Shown here piece after piece: positions 13,409 to 15,175 of a DNA stretch of 15,175 nt. Origin of the DNA: Rubrimonas sp036770645 (GTDB lineage: Bacteria; Pseudomonadota; Alphaproteobacteria; Rhodobacterales; Rhodobacteraceae); NCBI GenBank assembly GCA_036770645.1, contig DAIPIU010000067.1, positions 1 to 15,175 of the forward strand, in the 5' to 3' direction. Below the pieces are notes generated by a model. It was given only the letters and a program-made list of their open reading frames with translations. It did no database searches and was not told the DNA's origin. The position numbers were made by a program, and so were the translations under genes. Position 1 is the stretch's first letter; each line of letters opens with the position of its first letter.

Positions 13409-14686
13409 ATGAACATCATCGACCGGCGGCTCAACCCGAAATCGCGCAGCCTCGGCAACCGCCAGCGCTTCGTGCGCCGCGCCAAGGCCCAGCTGCGCGA
13501 GGCGGTGAACGAGGCGATCCGCACCCGCGGCGTCACCTCGATCGACGGCGACGAACCGATCCGCGCCCGCATCAAGGGGGTAAAGGAGCCGTCCTTCGGC
13601 CTCGCCCCCGACACCGGCGGCCGCGATTTCGTGGTGCCCGGCAACAAGAGCTTCCAGGCGGGCGACCGGGTGCCCAAGCCCCCCAAGGGCGGCGGGGGCG
13701 GGTCGGGCCAGAAGGGTTCGCCCGATGGCGAGGGCGAGGATGATTTCGTCTTCACGCTGACGCGCGACGAGTTCCTCGACATCTTCTTCGACGATCTCGC
13801 CCTGCCGGACCTGCTGAAGCGCAAGCTCAGCCGCGAGAAGTCCTCGACGCCGATGCGGGCGGGCTTCTCGACCGACGGGCCGCCCTCGACGCTGAGCTAC
13901 GGGCGCACCATGCGCAACAGCCTCGCGCGGCGCATGGCGCTCAAGCGCCCGACCGAGGACGAGATCGCCGCGCTGGACGCCGAGGCCGAGGCGGCGGAGG
14001 CGGCGGGCGACGCCGCCGGAGCAGCGGCCCTGCGCGCGGAGGCCGTGCGGCGCAGGCGGCGGCGGGTGCTGGTGCCCTATCTCGACCCGCTCGACCTGCG
14101 CTACCGCCGCTTCGAGCAGACGCCGAAGCCCATGGCGCAGGCGGTGATGTTCTGCCTGATGGACGTGTCGGCCTCGATGACCGAGCCGCTGAAGGATTTG
14201 GCCAAACGGTTCTTCATGCTGCTGTACCTGTTCCTGACCCGCGAATACGAGGCGGTGGAAGTCGTGTTCATCCGCCACACCACCACGGCGCGCGAAGTCG
14301 ACGAGGACGCGTTCTTTCGCGGCACCGACACCGGCGGCACCGTGGTCTCGACGGCGCTGGAGAAGATGCAGGAGATACTGGCCGCCCGCTATCCGGTGTC
14401 GGACTGGAACATCTATGCGGCGCAGGCCTCGGACGGGCACGACTTCACCGACGATCTTGGGATCTGCAAGGCGATGCTGCACGACATGCTGCCGCAATGC
14501 CAGTATTACGCCTATGTCGAGGTTTCGGCCCCGCACATGATGAGCAGCAGCGACAGCCCGCTCTGGGGCGCCTATGCGCAGGTCGCCGACAGCCACGAGA
14601 ACTTCGCCATGCGCCACATCTCCGCTCCCGACCAGATCCTGCCCGTGTTCCGGCGCCTGTTCGCCCGCCGCCCGGAGGCGGCGTGA
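13409..14686 (+). CDS. yeaH: YeaH/YhbH family protein (DUF444, VWA-like)
   Basis: A 425-residue DUF444 protein, the usual partner of PrkA. It begins NIIDRRLNPKSRSLGNRQRF, the hallmark N-terminus, then has a Gly/Pro-rich flexible linker at about residues 88-112, a helical block, an Ala/Glu-rich segment around 190-215, and a von Willebrand A-like C-terminal domain. The MIDAS-type motif DVSAS (Asp252, Ser254, Ser256) is followed by KDLAKRFFMLLYLFL, and TDTGGT provides the later metal-site threonine region. It probably works with PrkA and SpoVR in a starvation or stress response; its molecular role is unresolved. It starts 10 nt after prkA, and its stop overlaps the GTG start of spoVR. Confidence 0.95.
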   Translation: MNIIDRRLNPKSRSLGNRQRFVRRAKAQLREAVNEAIRTRGVTSIDGDEPIRARIKGVKEPSFGLAPDTGGRDFVVPGNKSFQAGDRVPKPPKGGGGGSGQKGSPDGEGEDDFVFTLTRDEFLDIFFDDLALPDLLKRKLSREKSSTPMRAGFSTDGPPSTLSYGRTMRNSLARRMALKRPTEDEIAALDAEAEAAEAAGDAAGAAALRAEAVRRRRRRVLVPYLDPLDLRYRRFEQTPKPMAQAVMFCLMDVSASMTEPLKDLAKRFFMLLYLFLTREYEAVEVVFIRHTTTAREVDEDAFFRGTDTGGTVVSTALEKMQEILAARYPVSDWNIYAAQASDGHDFTDDLGICKAMLHDMLPQCQYYAYVEVSAPHMMSSSDSPLWGAYAQVADSHENFAMRHISAPDQILPVFRRLFARRPEAA

Positions 14687-15175
14687 GCGAGGCCCCGCCG
14701 CGCCGGCGGCGCGCGCCGTCCGCCCCACGCAAGGGCGGCACCCCGGCCCCGGCGGCGGCGGCGCCGCTGTTCACCGGATCGGAGTGGAGCTTCGACTTCC
14801 TGGGCATGATCCACGACGCCATCGGCGAGGTGGCGGTGGGCGAGATGGGCCTCGACGTCTATCCCTGCCAGATGGAGGTGATCACGTCCGAGCAGATGCT
14901 CGACGCCTATGCCTCGATCGGCATGCCGCTGTTCTATCGCCACTGGTCCTTCGGCAAGCGCTTCGCGGCCGAATCCGCCCGCTACAAGCGCGGCCAGATG
15001 GCGCTGGCCTATGAGCTGGTGATCAACTCGGACCCCTGCATCTGCTACCTGATGGAGGAGAACAGCGCCACGATGCAGGCGCTGGTGATCGCCCATGCGG
15101 CGTTCGGGCATAACCACTTCTTCAAGAACAACTATCTGTTCAAGCAGTGGACGCGCGCCGACGCGATGCTGGACT
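14683..15175 (+). CDS. spoVR: SpoVR family protein (YcgB), N-terminal part, truncated by window end
   Basis: The first 164 residues of a SpoVR/YcgB family protein (full length is usually near 500). The sequence from about residue 33 is strongly family-like: WSFDFLGMIHDAIGEVA, VYPCQMEVITSEQMLDAYASIG, FYRHWSFGKRF, KRGQMALAYELVINSDPCI, CYLMEENSATMQALVIAHAAFGHNHFFKNNY. The HAAFGHNHFF segment holds the conserved histidines. The start is GTG 14683, overlapping the yeaH stop (GTGA), with GGAGG at 14674-14678; the first in-frame ATG lies inside the conserved domain and is too late. The first 27 or so residues are a Pro/Ala/Arg-rich, probably disordered extension. It is the third gene of the prkA-yeaH-spoVR unit. 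Confidence 0.95.
   Translation, partial: MSEAPPRRRRAPSAPRKGGTPAPAAAAPLFTGSEWSFDFLGMIHDAIGEVAVGEMGLDVYPCQMEVITSEQMLDAYASIGMPLFYRHWSFGKRFAAESARYKRGQMALAYELVINSDPCICYLMEENSATMQALVIAHAAFGHNHFFKNNYLFKQWTRADAMLD

Noticed and set aside
1..15175. CRISPR arrays, insertion sequences, phage genes, rRNA or tRNA genes.
   Set aside because: No regular repeats, transposase or integrase motifs, or RNA gene signatures were seen anywhere in the window.

Overview
The window is a very GC-rich bacterial chromosome segment with dense, tightly packed genes. Gene content points to an alphaproteobacterium of the Rhodobacterales (Paracoccaceae/Roseobacter type). The evidence is the pairing of a small PF13769 'virulence factor' protein with a second methylenetetrahydrofolate reductase, a methyl-THF:corrinoid methyltransferase and an ASKHA-type corrinoid activase, together with a prkA-yeaH-spoVR operon. 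The genus cannot be read from the sequence. One run of exactly 100 N (5209-5308) lies inside metF.

Layout. (1) 40-2465, plus strand: asd (aspartate-semialdehyde dehydrogenase), translationally coupled to an amidase-signature hydrolase. (2) 2476-4134: a GNAT acetyltransferase (minus), a flavin-reductase-like flavoprotein (plus, GTG start) and a small exported YbjQ/UPF0145-like protein (minus). (3) 4234-6188: mtnP (methylthioadenosine phosphorylase, plus) converging on metF (minus). The N run inside metF is flanked by the same 55 bases on both sides and looks like an unmerged contig overlap; collapsing it restores a full-length 298-residue MetF. (4) 6404-11288, plus strand: five genes with gaps of -4 to +5 nt, encoding a PF13769 protein, a divergent MTHFR, a HAD phosphatase, a methyl-THF:corrinoid methyltransferase and a [2Fe-2S]/ASKHA reductive activator. 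(5) 11455 to the right edge, plus strand: the conserved stress operon prkA, yeaH (DUF444) and spoVR, the last cut by the window end.

How the genes work together. Regions 1, 3 and 4 share a one-carbon/methionine theme. Asd supplies the aspartate-family backbone, MetF makes 5-methyl-THF for methionine synthesis, and MtnP salvages the methylthio group and adenine from methylthioadenosine. The region-4 operon looks like the THF-side half of a corrinoid-dependent methyl-transfer route. A methylated corrinoid protein would pass its methyl to THF through the methyltransferase, the activase would rescue corrinoid oxidised to Co(II), and the divergent MTHFR could oxidise methyl-THF to methylene-THF. 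The corrinoid protein and the substrate-specific methyltransferase (MttB-like in related systems) are not in the window, so the methyl donor is unknown. This pathway reading is inference from family membership and gene order. The most interesting points are the tight operon, its small PF13769 protein, and the head-to-head placement of the two MTHFR genes.
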